This document shows positions 50,016 through 59,510 of a stretch of DNA of 64,000 nucleotides, piece after piece. The DNA comes from Streptomyces sp. NBC_00457 (lineage in GTDB: Bacteria; Actinomycetota; Actinomycetes; Streptomycetales; Streptomycetaceae). The stretch covers positions 2,356,001 to 2,420,000 of the forward strand of contig NZ_CP107905.1 in assembly GCF_036014015.1 (NCBI RefSeq), read 5' to 3'. Positions within the stretch are counted from its first letter, which is position 1, and the number at the start of each line of letters is the position of its first letter. The notes under the pieces are model-generated. The model saw only the letters and a program-made list of their open reading frames with translations, was not told the DNA's origin and searched no databases. The position numbers were made by a program, and so were the translations under genes.

Positions 50016-52415
50016 TCAGTCCCCCGGCGACGTGCCCAAGCCCGTCAGTGCGCCGACCGGGTCCAGGTCGGGGGTGCCGCGGGGCCACCAGTCGTCGTGG
50101 CCGGGTTCCGATTCGTACGGGTACCAGATGCCGTCTCGGCCCAGGCGTAGCTGGACGTGGCCGCGGGGGTGGGTGAGGCGGTTGCGCCAGGGGCGGAAGG
50201 CGGGGAGGTCGGCGGCGAGGAGGAGGGGACGCGCCCGGTCGAAGCGGCCGGCGGGTGGGTCCCAGGTCTCTTCGAGGACGGCGAGGCCCTCAAGGCCGCC
50301 CTGGCGCCAGGCCGCGACCGCGCGGGCCAGTTCGGCAGGGGTGCGGCCGGCGGCGGAGGCGAGCGAGGAGTACAGGGCACGGGTACCGGCGGTGAGTCCG
50401 GAACCCGGGCGGGCCGCGGCGAGCCGCACCGCGTCCTGCCACAGCGTCAGTTCGGCGACCGGGTCACGGCCGACGGCGAGCAGCGTGTGGGCGCGGAGGG
50501 CCGCGTCGGTCGCCAACTGGTCCAGCGCGAAGGGGTCCGGACCGCCCGGCGCGGCCGGGTAGACCGGGGGTTGCCCGGGGTGCGGGGGTGCGGGCGGCGG
50601 AGCGGGGAGAGGCGGGAGTTGACGCGGCGCCAGCGCCTCAGTGGCCCGTACCCCCGGCAGCGGCGCCGGTTCCCGCTCCTGGGCGGCGCGGGCCGCGCGG
50701 GCGGCGTTGCGACGGGAGAGGGCGTCGAGCAGTTCCCGCTCTCCGCGACCGCGCAGCAGAAGCAGGACGAAGGGGTCGGCGTCCAGCAGCCGTGCCGTCT
50801 GGTAGCAGAGCGCGGCGGCGTGCTTGCAGGGGTGGCCGTGGTCGGGGCAACTGCACTGCGGGGCAAGGTCCCCGGGGCCGGGGAGCAACGGGACTCCGCA
50901 GTCCGCCAGGGACTGCGGCAACTCCTTGTCCAGCAGCGCGGCGATATGCCCGGGCCGCTCGGCGGCGGTGTCCAGGAACCGCTCCCAGTCGGCGTCCTCC
51001 AATGTGCGCAGGCGCAGCTGCACGCGGTAGGGGCGCGGTCGACTGCCCTGCACATACGCGAGGACGAGACCGGGAGTGACGGTGATGGCCTCCACATTCC
51101 CCTGCTGCGCATACCCACGTCCCCGGGCCAACCGCTTGGCATCCAGGGCCCCTTCTTCCAGCGCCGCGACCCATGCGTTGCCCCACCAGGTCGCCGCGAA
51201 TCCACCACCGTCCGAGGGGTGCGGTCCGAACGCGGGGAAGGTGCGGCGCAGTTCGGTGACGGCGGTCCCGGCGCGCAGGGTTCCCGCGCCCGATGGAGGT
51301 CGGGAGTGGGTGGGTACGCGAGAGTCGGGGCGGGCAAGGGCGTTCGGCGAGCCAGGTTGGCGGGTGGACGTGGGGGTCCCGGAGGGCTCCTCCTCAGGCA
51401 GGTCGTCCGCGGCCGGCATCCGGAAGGCGTCGGCGACGAGGTCCGACAAGGCGCTGGCTCGCCCCTGGGCGGCGCGGGGCTGCCCGCCCCGGTCCGACAG
51501 GGCGCGAGCTCTGCCCTGGGCGGCGCGGGTGTGCCGGCCCCGCTCTTCCGCCGGCGCGGTCCGAGCCCGGGGACTCGGCCTGGGCGAGGCCTCGACTCCC
51601 CCGTCCGCACGGCCCGCCCCCTCTTCCCGCCCCTCACCACGAGCGGCACGCAACGCCTGCCGTGCGACATCCGCGGGACGCGCGGCCCGAGCTTCGCCAG
51701 ACCCCTCCGGAGCCTCGCGGGGATGCGTCGCCGCCCCGCGGCCCCCTCGCTGCCCGGTCACGGCCCGGTCGCGGGCAGGGCCCTCGGCCCCCTCGTCCCG
51801 AACCCGGCTCCCCTCCTCGCCGGAGATCTCCCCCGCGGCGGCACCGTCCGACACGTCCGCGGCCGAGGCACCCCCAGCGTTGTCCGCGGGCGCGGCACGC
51901 CTGCCAGTGACGGCATCACGCAGCGCCGCCCGGGCCACGTCACCCGGCCGGGGTGCTCCTCCTGAGGTGTCCCCGGTGGTCGGCCGTACGTCGTCGTCGG
52001 CAGCCCCGCCGCCCCCAACTCGCGCCACTCCACCCGGAATCTCGCCGCCCCCAGCGCGCGCCGCCCTACCCCCCGCCTCGCCATCCCCAAATCTCCCCAG
52101 CCCACCCGGAGCCCCGTCGCCCTCAGCTCGCGCCGCCCCACCCGGAGCCTCGTCGCCTTCAGCTCGACCCACTCCACCAGCAGCCCCGCCATCCCCAGCC
52201 CCTGCTGCCCCACCGACAGCCCCGCCGCCCCCAGCCCCCGCCGCCCCAGTCGCGAGCCCGCCAGTGCCCACCGTCTCCTCGGGAGCCGTTGCGTCCGCAC
52301 CGCGCTCCGTGCCCGCCCCCGGCCGCTGTTCACCGGAGCCAGACTCAGGTCGGCTCGCGCGCTCCCGGGCCTCCCTGAGGGCTCGGCGGGCCTCGTCGGC
52401 GGGGCGGGAGGTCAT
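50016..52415 (-). CDS. SWIM zinc-finger protein coupled to SNF2 helicase
   Basis: Protein of 799 residues. The N-terminal ~330 residues are low complexity, Gly/Ala/Arg-rich, with repeated VARxALRxA and QGRAxALSD elements. A folded part follows (TFPAFGPHPSDGGGFAATWW). A SWIM zinc finger CSCPDHGHPCKH lies near residues 518-529. The last ~200 residues are helical. The ATG overlaps the SNF2 helicase stop by 4 nt and has GGAGG upstream. SWIM/SNF2 pairs are common in actinobacteria and act on nucleic acids or chromatin-like complexes, but their exact role is not known. Only this portion of a longer open frame is real. Confidence 0.88.
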   Translation of the reverse strand: MTSRPADEARRALREARERASRPESGSGEQRPGAGTERGADATAPEETVGTGGLATGAAGAGGGGAVGGAAGAGDGGAAGGVGRAEGDEAPGGAARAEGDGAPGGLGRFGDGEAGGRAARAGGGEIPGGVARVGGGGAADDDVRPTTGDTSGGAPRPGDVARAALRDAVTGRRAAPADNAGGASAADVSDGAAAGEISGEEGSRVRDEGAEGPARDRAVTGQRGGRGAATHPREAPEGSGEARAARPADVARQALRAARGEGREEGAGRADGGVEASPRPSPRARTAPAEERGRHTRAAQGRARALSDRGGQPRAAQGRASALSDLVADAFRMPAADDLPEEEPSGTPTSTRQPGSPNALARPDSRVPTHSRPPSGAGTLRAGTAVTELRRTFPAFGPHPSDGGGFAATWWGNAWVAALEEGALDAKRLARGRGYAQQGNVEAITVTPGLVLAYVQGSRPRPYRVQLRLRTLEDADWERFLDTAAERPGHIAALLDKELPQSLADCGVPLLPGPGDLAPQCSCPDHGHPCKHAAALCYQTARLLDADPFVLLLLRGRGERELLDALSRRNAARAARAAQEREPAPLPGVRATEALAPRQLPPLPAPPPAPPHPGQPPVYPAAPGGPDPFALDQLATDAALRAHTLLAVGRDPVAELTLWQDAVRLAAARPGSGLTAGTRALYSSLASAAGRTPAELARAVAAWRQGGLEGLAVLEETWDPPAGRFDRARPLLLAADLPAFRPWRNRLTHPRGHVQLRLGRDGIWYPYESEPGHDDWWPRGTPDLDPVGALTGLGTSPGD

Positions 52416-55246
52416 GGTTGCCTCCGTAGTGAGACGAGGTCGGACAGGTCGCGGTCCGTCAGTTCTGTGAGGGCGGACTCGCCGGAGCCGAGGATCGCGT
52501 CGGCGAGGGCGCGCTTGGATTCGAGCATTTCGGCGATGCGGTCCTCGACGGTGCCCTCGGTGATGAGGCGGTGGACCTGGACCGGCTGGGTCTGGCCGAT
52601 GCGATAGGCGCGGTCGGTGGCCTGTTCCTCCACGGCCGGGTTCCACCAGCGGTCGAAGTGGACGACATGGCCCGCGCGGGTGAGGTTCAGACCGGTGCCG
52701 GCCGCCTTCAACGACAGCACGAGGACCGGCGTCGCACCACTCTGGAAGCGGTCCACCATCCGCTCCCGCTCGGGCACGGGTGTGCCGCCGTGCAGCAGGT
52801 CCACGGGGACCGCCCGGGTGGCCAGGTGGGAGGTGATCAGGCGGGCCATCCCGACGTACTGCGTGAAGACCAGCGCCGAGCCGTCCTCGGCGAGCAGGGT
52901 GTCCAACAGCTCGTCCAGCAGGGCCAGTTTGCCGGAGCGGGCGGCGTGGCCGTCGCCCCGGATCTCCTCCTTGAGGTACAGCGCAGGGTGGTTGCAGATC
53001 TGCTTCAGCGAGGTGAGCAGCTTCAGTACCAGGCCACGGCGGCCGATCCCCTGCGCCGTCTCGATGGCCAGCATCGACTCGCGCACCACCGCCTCGTAGA
53101 GCGAGGCCTGTTCCCGGGTGAGCGGAACGGGGTGGTCCGTCTCCGTCTTGGGCGGCAGCTCGGGAACGATGCCCGGGTCGGACTTCTTGCGGCGCAGCAG
53201 GAAGGGGCGGACCAGGCGGGCCAGCCGCTCCACCGCCTCCTCGTCCTCGCCGTTCTCCACGGCGCGCGCGTGCCGGGACCGGAAGGACTTCAGCGGGCCG
53301 AGCAGTCCCGGTGTCGTCCAGTCCAGCAGCGCCCACAGCTCGGAGAGGTTGTTCTCCACCGGCGTGCCGGTCAGGGCCACGCGCGCGGGCGTCGGGATCG
53401 TGCGCAGCGCCTTCGCGGTCGCCGAGTACGGGTTCTTGACGTGCTGTGCCTCGTCCGCGACGACCATGCCCCACGCCTGCTGGGCCAGTGTCGGCGCCGC
53501 AGAGCGCATCGTGCCGTACGTCGTGAGGACGAAGCCGCCGTCCAGGTCGTCCAGGGTGCGGTCGGGGCCGTGGAAGCGGCGGACGGGGACGCCGGGCGCG
53601 AAACGGGTGATCTCCCGCTGCCAGTTGCCGAGCAGGGAGGCCGGGCAGATCACCAGGGTGGGCTCGCTGCGGGCCCGCTTCAGGTGCAGCGCGATGAGCG
53701 TGATCGTCTTGCCGAGGCCCATGTCGTCGGCGAGGCAGCCGCCGAGGCCGAGCGAGGTCATGAGGTCGAGCCAGGCCAGGCCCCGGAGTTGGTAGTCCCG
53801 CAGCCGGGCGCGCAGCCCCGGCGGCGGCTCGGCGGGCCGCACCCCCGCCGTCAGCCGGTCGCGCAGGGCGGCCAGCGCGCCGGTCGGCACCGCGTCCACG
53901 GTCTCGCCGTCGACCTCCGCGCTGCCGGTCAGCGCGACGGACAGCGCGTCCACCGGGTCGAGCAGCCCCAGTTCGCGCTTGCGGGCCTTGCGCACGAGTG
54001 CCGGATCGACGAGGACCCACTGGTCCCTGAGGCGTACGACGGGTCGGTGCGCCTCGGCGAGCGCATCCATCTCGGCCTCGGTCAGCGGGTCGCCGCCGAG
54101 CGCCAACTGCCAGCGGAACTGGAGGAGTTCCTCGCTCTCGAAGAAGCCGGTGCCGTCGGTCGCCGAGCCCGGCGCGGGCCGTACGACCGCTGCCGCGGTG
54201 AGGTCCTGCGCCAGGTCCCGCGGCCAGTGCACGGCGACCCCGGCGGCGGCGAGCCGGGTGGCCGCGGCACCGAGCAGCTCGCCCAGCTCCCCCTCGGTCA
54301 GGGCCAGTACGTCGGGCACGTCCTGTTCGGCGAGCCGGTCCAGCGGCGGCCAGACGCGGGCCGCGCGGCGCACGGCGAGGGCGGCGTCCACGTGCGCGCG
54401 TGGACCGAACGCCGTGTCCGCCTCACCCGCCCACAGGGCCGCCGCGTCGACGACGAGCGTGGGGTCGGCGAGGCTGTGCACCTGGACGATCGCCGCACCG
54501 GCACTGCGGACCCACTCGCCCCCGTCGAAGAGGTCGTACGCCGACAGGTCCAGCCGGAGCGAGATCCGCACGCCCGCGTCCATGCCGGCGGCGACCTCCG
54601 CGGCCCAGTCGTGGGCATCCGGCAGATGCTGCGGGCGGGTATCCGCGAAGGGCCTGCCGGAGACGTACGGCGCGGCGGGGGTGCGGGGCAGGGTGTCCGC
54701 GACCGCGTCGAGGAAGGTGCGCATCAGCGCTTCCGGTTCGGGCAGCCGAAGCGGTCCGGGGCCGGGCAGGGGCACGGCATGTCCCTCGGGAGGGAGCGCC
54801 GCCGCGACCGCGCGCAGGTGCGCGATGTCGTCCGGTTCGAGGGGTCCGGCCCGCCAGGCGTCGTGCCCGGACGGGGTCAGCCCGGGCAGCAGGCGTCCAC
54901 GGGCCGCGAGCCGCAGCGCGTGCAGCGCGGCGGCGCCCCAGCACGCGGTGGCCGGGTGTGCGGCGGGGTCGCGCCGCGCCCGCACCAGCAGCGGCAGTGC
55001 CTCGCCGACCGGCAGCGACAGCGCGGGGGCGGGCCTGCGGCGCACTCCGGTGCCATGACGTCGTACGACTGTCAGCTCCGTACGACCGATGCCGTCGCCG
55101 CTCGGGGAGTCGCCGCCGATGTCGCCCTCGGGATCCCAGAACGCGATCCGGCCCTCGCGCGGGACGGGGGCGGGCAGGAAGACGGCCGCGAGTCGGAGGG
55201 GTACGGACTCCCCCGCCCGGTCGGCCACCGCGGTCGCCTCGGTCAT
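52412..55246 (-). CDS. SNF2-family DEAD/DEAH-like helicase
   Basis: ATP-dependent translocase of 944 residues. The N-terminal ~450 residues are a SNF2-associated domain. The first RecA lobe has LADDMGLGKTITLIALHLK (near residue 505) and VVADEAQHVKN (DEAQ box, near 594), followed by LTGTPVENN. The second lobe has LVFTQYVGM, VLSLKAAGTGLNLT and DRAYRIGQTQPV. All core motifs are intact. The ATG at 55246 is chosen because an earlier in-frame start would add a tail without family features. It forms an operon with the SWIM protein. Confidence 0.93.
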   Translation of the reverse strand: MTEATAVADRAGESVPLRLAAVFLPAPVPREGRIAFWDPEGDIGGDSPSGDGIGRTELTVVRRHGTGVRRRPAPALSLPVGEALPLLVRARRDPAAHPATACWGAAALHALRLAARGRLLPGLTPSGHDAWRAGPLEPDDIAHLRAVAAALPPEGHAVPLPGPGPLRLPEPEALMRTFLDAVADTLPRTPAAPYVSGRPFADTRPQHLPDAHDWAAEVAAGMDAGVRISLRLDLSAYDLFDGGEWVRSAGAAIVQVHSLADPTLVVDAAALWAGEADTAFGPRAHVDAALAVRRAARVWPPLDRLAEQDVPDVLALTEGELGELLGAAATRLAAAGVAVHWPRDLAQDLTAAAVVRPAPGSATDGTGFFESEELLQFRWQLALGGDPLTEAEMDALAEAHRPVVRLRDQWVLVDPALVRKARKRELGLLDPVDALSVALTGSAEVDGETVDAVPTGALAALRDRLTAGVRPAEPPPGLRARLRDYQLRGLAWLDLMTSLGLGGCLADDMGLGKTITLIALHLKRARSEPTLVICPASLLGNWQREITRFAPGVPVRRFHGPDRTLDDLDGGFVLTTYGTMRSAAPTLAQQAWGMVVADEAQHVKNPYSATAKALRTIPTPARVALTGTPVENNLSELWALLDWTTPGLLGPLKSFRSRHARAVENGEDEEAVERLARLVRPFLLRRKKSDPGIVPELPPKTETDHPVPLTREQASLYEAVVRESMLAIETAQGIGRRGLVLKLLTSLKQICNHPALYLKEEIRGDGHAARSGKLALLDELLDTLLAEDGSALVFTQYVGMARLITSHLATRAVPVDLLHGGTPVPERERMVDRFQSGATPVLVLSLKAAGTGLNLTRAGHVVHFDRWWNPAVEEQATDRAYRIGQTQPVQVHRLITEGTVEDRIAEMLESKRALADAILGSGESALTELTDRDLSDLVSLRRQP

Positions 55247-55349
55247 ACGTCCTGTCACCTCCCGCCCGTGTGTCGGATCAGACGTCTTCGACTCTACGGG
55301 CGGGGTCTGACAATCGGCCCCGGCCACCGGCCCGGGCGGGCGCGGAGCC

Positions 55350-55931
55350 TCAGGGGATGACGCGCGAGACGACGTAGATGAACGGGTTGTTCGGATCGCC
55401 CAGGCTGACCATGACCTGCTGGGTGGGCCGCGGGTCCCGCTGCTCGTGGACCAGGCCGTACCAGGGGCCGGGGCTCGTGAAGTCCCAGCCGGTGACCTTC
55501 TGGTCGCGCTTCCCGATGGTGATCTTGTTCCGCTTCAGCTCGGCCCGGCTGGTGCCCAGGTCCTTGAGGAAGACGTCCAGGTTCGCGTTGGGGGTCTGGA
55601 ACTGGACGTAGAGCCGGCTGGTCTTCCAGTTGTTCGTCTCGTAGTAGGCGACCTTGCCCGACGGGTGCGGCATCGGCACCTGGTAGAGGCGGCGCTGGAC
55701 CTTCGACGGCCAGACGGGGGTGAGGCCCCGCGCCGAGTACTTCTCCTCCTTGTCGCGGCCGCTGTCCCGGCTCTGCGCGGCGGAGATCACCAGATAGCCG
55801 GCCGGTACGCCGATGAGCAGCACGATGATGAGCAGGGTGAGCGCCCGGCGGCGGATCACCCGGCCGCGGGCCTCGCCCTGCCCGGGCTGCTCGTCCGCCG
55901 GCGGGGCCTGATGGGGCAGTTGGGCCGTCAC
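55350..55931 (-). CDS. Single-pass membrane protein of unknown function
   Basis: Protein of 193 residues. It has a Pro/Gln-rich cytoplasmic head, one transmembrane helix (RALTLLIIVLLIGVPAGYLV, residues about 29-48) and an extracytoplasmic domain with a strand-rich pattern (GKVAYYETNNWKTSRLYVQF, KVTGWDFTSPGPWYGLVHE). There is no lipobox. Its start overlaps the end of the ROK kinase gene by 4 nt, so the two genes are co-translated. Function not recognised. Confidence 0.8.
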   Translation of the reverse strand: MTAQLPHQAPPADEQPGQGEARGRVIRRRALTLLIIVLLIGVPAGYLVISAAQSRDSGRDKEEKYSARGLTPVWPSKVQRRLYQVPMPHPSGKVAYYETNNWKTSRLYVQFQTPNANLDVFLKDLGTSRAELKRNKITIGKRDQKVTGWDFTSPGPWYGLVHEQRDPRPTQQVMVSLGDPNNPFIYVVSRVIP

Positions 55932-57112
55932 AGCGCCTCCCGGGCTTCGCGGCGAGCCTCCGCGTACCGCTCGTAGCGCTCGTACCGCTCGACGCGGCGG
56001 CGTTTGGCGCGGCGGAAGCGGCGGGCGACCAGACGGGCGAGGTCGGCGGCGCCGACCATACCCGCCTCGGGGCCCAGCTGGGCGCGGGCGATGCGGGCTT
56101 CAGGACGGTAGCCGCGGCCGGTGAGCTGCCGCTTGAACGCGTCCCGCGCGGGGCCGATCAGCAGGTCGTCGGCCGCGGACACGCCGCCGCCGATCACGAA
56201 GCAGGAGGGGTCGAGCGCCGCCGCGAGGTTGGCGATGCCGACGCCGAGCCACTGGCCGATGTCCTGGAGCAGCTCGATGCACATGGCGTCGCCCTCGCGG
56301 GCCAGCTCGGTGATCATCGGGCCGGTGATGTCGGCGATGTTCCCCTTGACGTGCTCGATGATCCCGTAGGCCACCGGGGAGTCGGCCGCCGCCAGCTCAC
56401 GCGCCTCTCTGACCAGCGCGTTCCCGGAGCTGTACTGCTCCCAGCAGCCGCGGTTGCCGCAGGGGCAGCGGTGGCCGCCGGGGACGACCTGCATATGGCC
56501 GAACTCGCCGGCGACGCCGTACTTGCCGCGCTTGACCTGCCCGTCCTCCAGGATCGCGCCGCCGATGCCGGTGCCGAGCGTGATCATGACGAGGTGGTCC
56601 TCGCCGCGGCCGGCGCCGAAGCGCCACTCCGCCCAGGCGGCGGTGTTGGCGTCGTTGTCCACCAGGACCGGGACCGCGAGGCGGCCGGCGATGCGGTCGC
56701 GCAGCGGTTCGTTGCGCCAGGACAGGTGAGGCGCGAACAGCACGCGGTTGCGGTCGGCGTCGACCCAGCCGGCCGCGCCGATGCCGACGGCGTGCACGTC
56801 GTGCCGGTCGGACAGGTCAAGGACCAGTTCGACGATGGTGTCCTCGACGACCTTCGGGCTCTTGGACTTGTCCGGGGTCTCCGTGCGGAGCTTCTCCAGG
56901 ATGTTCCCGTCGGCGTCCACGACGCCCGCCATCACCTTGGTGCCGCCGATGTCGATGCCGACGGTGGGCACGCGGGGGGCGGTGAGGTGGGAGCGGCGTT
57001 CCCTCGTACCGACTGTGCGGAGCGTGGGCGCGCGGCGGGAACCGATGGGGGCGCCTGGCACACCGACGTTGCTCAGTGCTCTCGGGAACGGTAGGTCGCG
57101 GTAGTTGCTCAT
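55928..57112 (-). CDS. ROK family sugar kinase (glucokinase-like)
   Basis: Protein of 394 residues. The ATP motif VGIDIGGTKVMAGVVD begins near residue 50 after an extended, unstructured N-terminus. ROK features include LVDNDANTAAWAEWRFG, GTGIGGAI, GEFGHMQV and the zinc-binding CPCGNRGCWEQYSSG. The C-terminus ends in a basic, heptad-like tail with RRAKRRRVERYERYERY, not usual for glucokinases. The ATG at 57112 is preferred over the GTG one codon upstream. It probably phosphorylates glucose or a related hexose. The tail may mediate membrane or nucleic-acid contact. Confidence 0.88.
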   Translation of the reverse strand: MSNYRDLPFPRALSNVGVPGAPIGSRRAPTLRTVGTRERRSHLTAPRVPTVGIDIGGTKVMAGVVDADGNILEKLRTETPDKSKSPKVVEDTIVELVLDLSDRHDVHAVGIGAAGWVDADRNRVLFAPHLSWRNEPLRDRIAGRLAVPVLVDNDANTAAWAEWRFGAGRGEDHLVMITLGTGIGGAILEDGQVKRGKYGVAGEFGHMQVVPGGHRCPCGNRGCWEQYSSGNALVREARELAAADSPVAYGIIEHVKGNIADITGPMITELAREGDAMCIELLQDIGQWLGVGIANLAAALDPSCFVIGGGVSAADDLLIGPARDAFKRQLTGRGYRPEARIARAQLGPEAGMVGAADLARLVARRFRRAKRRRVERYERYERYAEARREAREAL

Positions 57113-57162
57113 CACCGCAGATTCTGCCTCACGGTGACCACAGGTGCGGTACGGGGATGCAA

Positions 57163-57185
57163 GCCCCGCGCCCCTGAAGGGGCGC
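57163..57185 (-). terminator. Hairpin repeat, copy 6 (diverged tail)
   Basis: Stem GCGCCCC/GGGGCGC (57168-57185) with loop TGAA and only the GGGG start of the conserved tail. It lies 69 nt after the stop of the GntR/UTRA regulator, in the same orientation. Confidence 0.5.
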
Positions 57186-57253
57186 GTCAGGCGTCCCTTT
57201 GTCCTGACATTGAGACGAATTGCGGGCTCGCGGACCGATTCCGGATACGGCTT

Positions 57254-58018
57254 CTACGGTCGTACGAGGAGCTGGAACTCGAAGGAGTAGCGCGTCGGCC
57301 GGTAGGTGTGGGTGCCGAACTCGACTGCGCGGCCGGTGTCGTCGAAGGTGGTGCGCTGCATGGTGAGCAGCGGGGCGCCCTCGGGCTCGCCGAGCCGTTC
57401 GGCCTCGGCGGCGCCGGCGGCACGGGCGCCGATCGACTGACGGGCGCTGTGCAGCGTGATCCCGGCGGCCCGCATCAGCCGGTACAGGCCGGTGGCCTCC
57501 AGCTGCGCGGTGTCCAGGTCGAGCAGCCCGGGCGGCAGGAAGTTGCAGAGGTACGCCATCGGCTCGCCGTGCGCCAGCCGCAGCCGTTCCACGCGGTGGA
57601 CCTCGCTGTCCTCGCCGACGGCGAGGGCTGCCGCCACCTCGGCGGACGCGGGGACGACCGTGTTGACGAGGACCCGGGTCGCGGGGCGCTGGCCGGCCGC
57701 CTCCAGGTCGTCGTAGAGGCTGCTGAGTTCCAGCGGGCGTTTGACCTGGCTGTGCACGACCTGGGTGCCGACGCCCCGGCGGCGGACCAGCAGGCCCTTG
57801 TCGACCAGGGACTGGATGGCCTGGCGGACGGTGGGCCGGGACAGTCCGAGACGTGCGGCGAGCTCGATCTCATTGCCCAGCAGACTGCCGGGGGTGAGCG
57901 TTCCGTGCTCGATCGCCGCTTCGAGCTGCTGGGACAGCTGGAAGTACAACGGCACCGGACTGCTTCGGTCCACACTGAGGTCCAGCTGCACGGTCGGGTC
58001 CACTTCTGGTTTCGGCAC
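57254..58018 (-). CDS. GntR regulator, HutC/UTRA subfamily
   Basis: Regulator of 254 residues. The winged helix lies in residues about 18-85 (PLYFQLSQQLEAAIEHGTLT, then LGLSRPTVRQAIQSLVDKGL) and a UTRA effector-binding domain fills the rest. The GTG at 58018 is chosen because the family begins VPKPEVDPTVQLDL. It is divergent from an inositol-dehydrogenase-like gene. A palindrome, TGTCCGGACA, lies between them. Inositol or a related polyol is the probable inducer, by inference from the neighbour. Confidence 0.9.
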   Translation of the reverse strand: MPKPEVDPTVQLDLSVDRSSPVPLYFQLSQQLEAAIEHGTLTPGSLLGNEIELAARLGLSRPTVRQAIQSLVDKGLLVRRRGVGTQVVHSQVKRPLELSSLYDDLEAAGQRPATRVLVNTVVPASAEVAAALAVGEDSEVHRVERLRLAHGEPMAYLCNFLPPGLLDLDTAQLEATGLYRLMRAAGITLHSARQSIGARAAGAAEAERLGEPEGAPLLTMQRTTFDDTGRAVEFGTHTYRPTRYSFEFQLLVRP

Positions 58019-58068
58019 GGGCCGAGCGTAGCCCCGTGGGCGGTTGACGGGAAGTTGTGTAGTTCGAT

Positions 58069-58078
58069 TGTCCGGACA
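58069..58078. promoter_or_regulatory. Palindrome TGTCCGGACA between GntR and the inositol dehydrogenase-like gene
   Basis: A perfect 10-bp palindrome in the 103-nt divergent gap, directly upstream of a TTGACA -35 box (58085-58090) of the dehydrogenase gene. This is the natural site for binding of the divergent GntR protein. Confidence 0.5.
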
Positions 58079-58121
58079 TACGCATTGACAGGGTAAGGGC
58101 CTGGGCCGCAGGTTTGTTTTT

Positions 58122-59144
58122 ATGCGCATCGGGGTCATCGGTACGGGGCGAATCGGCACCATTCACGCGAACACGCTCAGTCGCCATCGGGAAGTCGGGT
58201 CCCTCATCCTCACGGACGCGAACCGGGAGAGGGCACAGGATCTGGCACAGCGGCTGGGGGAGACGGCCGCGCCAGGGGTGGACGAGATCTTCCGTTGGGG
58301 CGTGGACGCCGTGGTGATCACGACGGCGACATCGGCCCACGCCGAACTGATCGGCCGGGCGGCACGGTCGGGGCTGCCGGTGTTCTGCGAGAAGCCGATC
58401 GCCCTCGACGTGCCGGGCACCGTGCAGGCGATCACCGAGGTCGAGACCGCGGGGACGGTTCTCCAGATGGGGTTCCAGCGCCGCTTCGACGCCGGTTACG
58501 CGGGGGCCCGGGAGGCGGTGCGCTCCGGACGGCTGGGGCGGCTGCACACCGTGCGGGCGCTGACCTCGGACCAGACGCCGCCGCCGGCCGCGTATCTGCC
58601 GCAGTCCGGCGGGCTGTACCGGGACACCCTGATCCACGACTTCGACGTGCTGCGCTGGGTGACGGGGCACGAGGTGGTCGACGTCTACGCGGCCGGGTCC
58701 GACGCCGGTCCCGCGATGTTCCGGCAGGCCGGTGACATCGACACGGCCGCGGCCGTCCTCACCCTCGACGACGGCACGCTCGCCACGGCCACGGCGACGC
58801 GGCTGAACGGGGCGGGATACGACGTCCGCATGGAGCTCGCCGGGGAACTGGACCAGGTCGTGGTCGGCCTGGACGACCGTACGCCCATCGCGTCCACCGA
58901 GCCGACCGGGCCGCCGGCCGCCGACAAGCCGTGGACCGGCTTCCTGGAGCGCTTCGGGCCCGCCTACGAGGCCGAACTGGCCGCGTTCATCGAGGTGGTG
59001 CGGGGCGAGCGCGCCAACCCGTGCGACGGCCGCGAGGCCCTGCAGTCGCTGCGCATCGCCGAGGCCTGCGACGTGTCCCGGCGCGAGCGAAGACCGGTAC
59101 GGCTCGCGGAGATCCCGGGCGGCTCCGCGTCCACGACGGTGTAA
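58122..59144 (+). CDS. Gfo/Idh/MocA oxidoreductase, inositol 2-dehydrogenase-like
   Basis: NAD-dependent dehydrogenase of 340 residues. The Rossmann loop is IGVIGTGRIGTIHANTL. The catalytic Lys lies in FCEKPIALD and the active-site Asp-x3-His in DTLIHDFDVLRW. Length and motifs fit inositol 2-dehydrogenase (IolG) or a scyllo-inositol/sugar dehydrogenase. No other iol genes are visible. It has no ribosome site before the ATG (a T-rich GTTTGTTTTT leader), so the mRNA may be leaderless. Confidence 0.88.
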   Translation: MRIGVIGTGRIGTIHANTLSRHREVGSLILTDANRERAQDLAQRLGETAAPGVDEIFRWGVDAVVITTATSAHAELIGRAARSGLPVFCEKPIALDVPGTVQAITEVETAGTVLQMGFQRRFDAGYAGAREAVRSGRLGRLHTVRALTSDQTPPPAAYLPQSGGLYRDTLIHDFDVLRWVTGHEVVDVYAAGSDAGPAMFRQAGDIDTAAAVLTLDDGTLATATATRLNGAGYDVRMELAGELDQVVVGLDDRTPIASTEPTGPPAADKPWTGFLERFGPAYEAELAAFIEVVRGERANPCDGREALQSLRIAEACDVSRRERRPVRLAEIPGGSASTTV

Positions 59145-59160
59145 TCGGACGCCGACGGGA

Positions 59161-59214
59161 CGGACGACAGCGGGGTGACGGACAACAGCGGAGTGACGGA
59201 CGACAGCGGGATGG
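59161..59214. repeat. Three 18-bp tandem repeats
   Basis: Three units with consensus CGGACRACAGCGGRGTGA start at 59161, 59179 and 59197, just after the dehydrogenase stop. Units differ by one to three bases. Confidence 0.8.
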
Positions 59215-59326
59215 CGGCAGCGCCGCGCCGCCTCAGCGGTCCGTAACATCTACGGCCTTCAGGGCAGCGACGTCCACGAGGTGCGGGGCAGGGGCAGCGA
59301 CGGCTTGCGGGGCGCCGTCCGCAGCT

Positions 59327-59440
59327 CTCAGCGCACCGACGTCCACGGCTCGCGCAGCGCCGTCAGCCGCAGTCCTCAGCGCACCGACGTCCACGGCTCG
59401 CGCGGCGCCATCAGCCCCGGCCATCAGCGCACCGCCAGCC
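59327..59440. repeat. 48-bp tandem repeats
   Basis: Two nearly identical 48-bp units start at 59327 and 59375, each with CTCAGCGCACCGACGTCCAC. A third, diverging copy starts at 59423. Forty-eight is a multiple of three, so a minus-strand frame reads a 16-residue Ala-rich repeat. Confidence 0.75.
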
Positions 59441-59510
59441 ACGACCAGCGCGGCACCACCAGCCACGGCGCCCAACGCCCCGCCAGCTGCAGCTCCCCCC
59501 GCTCTGCCGC

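Larger units (their letters stand above)
59145..59510. other. Repeat-rich region between dehydrogenase and P450 genes
   Basis: About 366 nt between convergent genes, made largely of two tandem repeat arrays (59161-59214 and 59327-59440). A minus-strand frame of 110 codons (59233-59565) across it encodes an Ala/Gly-rich repetitive sequence and overlaps the P450 end. It is probably not a gene. Confidence 0.45.

Noticed and set aside
47884..50088. 734-codon minus-strand frame opposite the beta-helix gene
   Set aside because: Shadow of the secreted beta-helix protein; no start signal and no motif.
52416..54020. Upstream part of a 1334-codon minus-strand frame that ends with the SWIM protein
   Set aside because: The upstream part is out of frame with, and inside, the SNF2 helicase gene. 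Homology and a ribosome site place the SWIM protein start at 52415.
52571..55360. 929-codon plus-strand open frame
   Set aside because: It lies antisense to the well-supported SNF2 helicase and has no recognisable domain.
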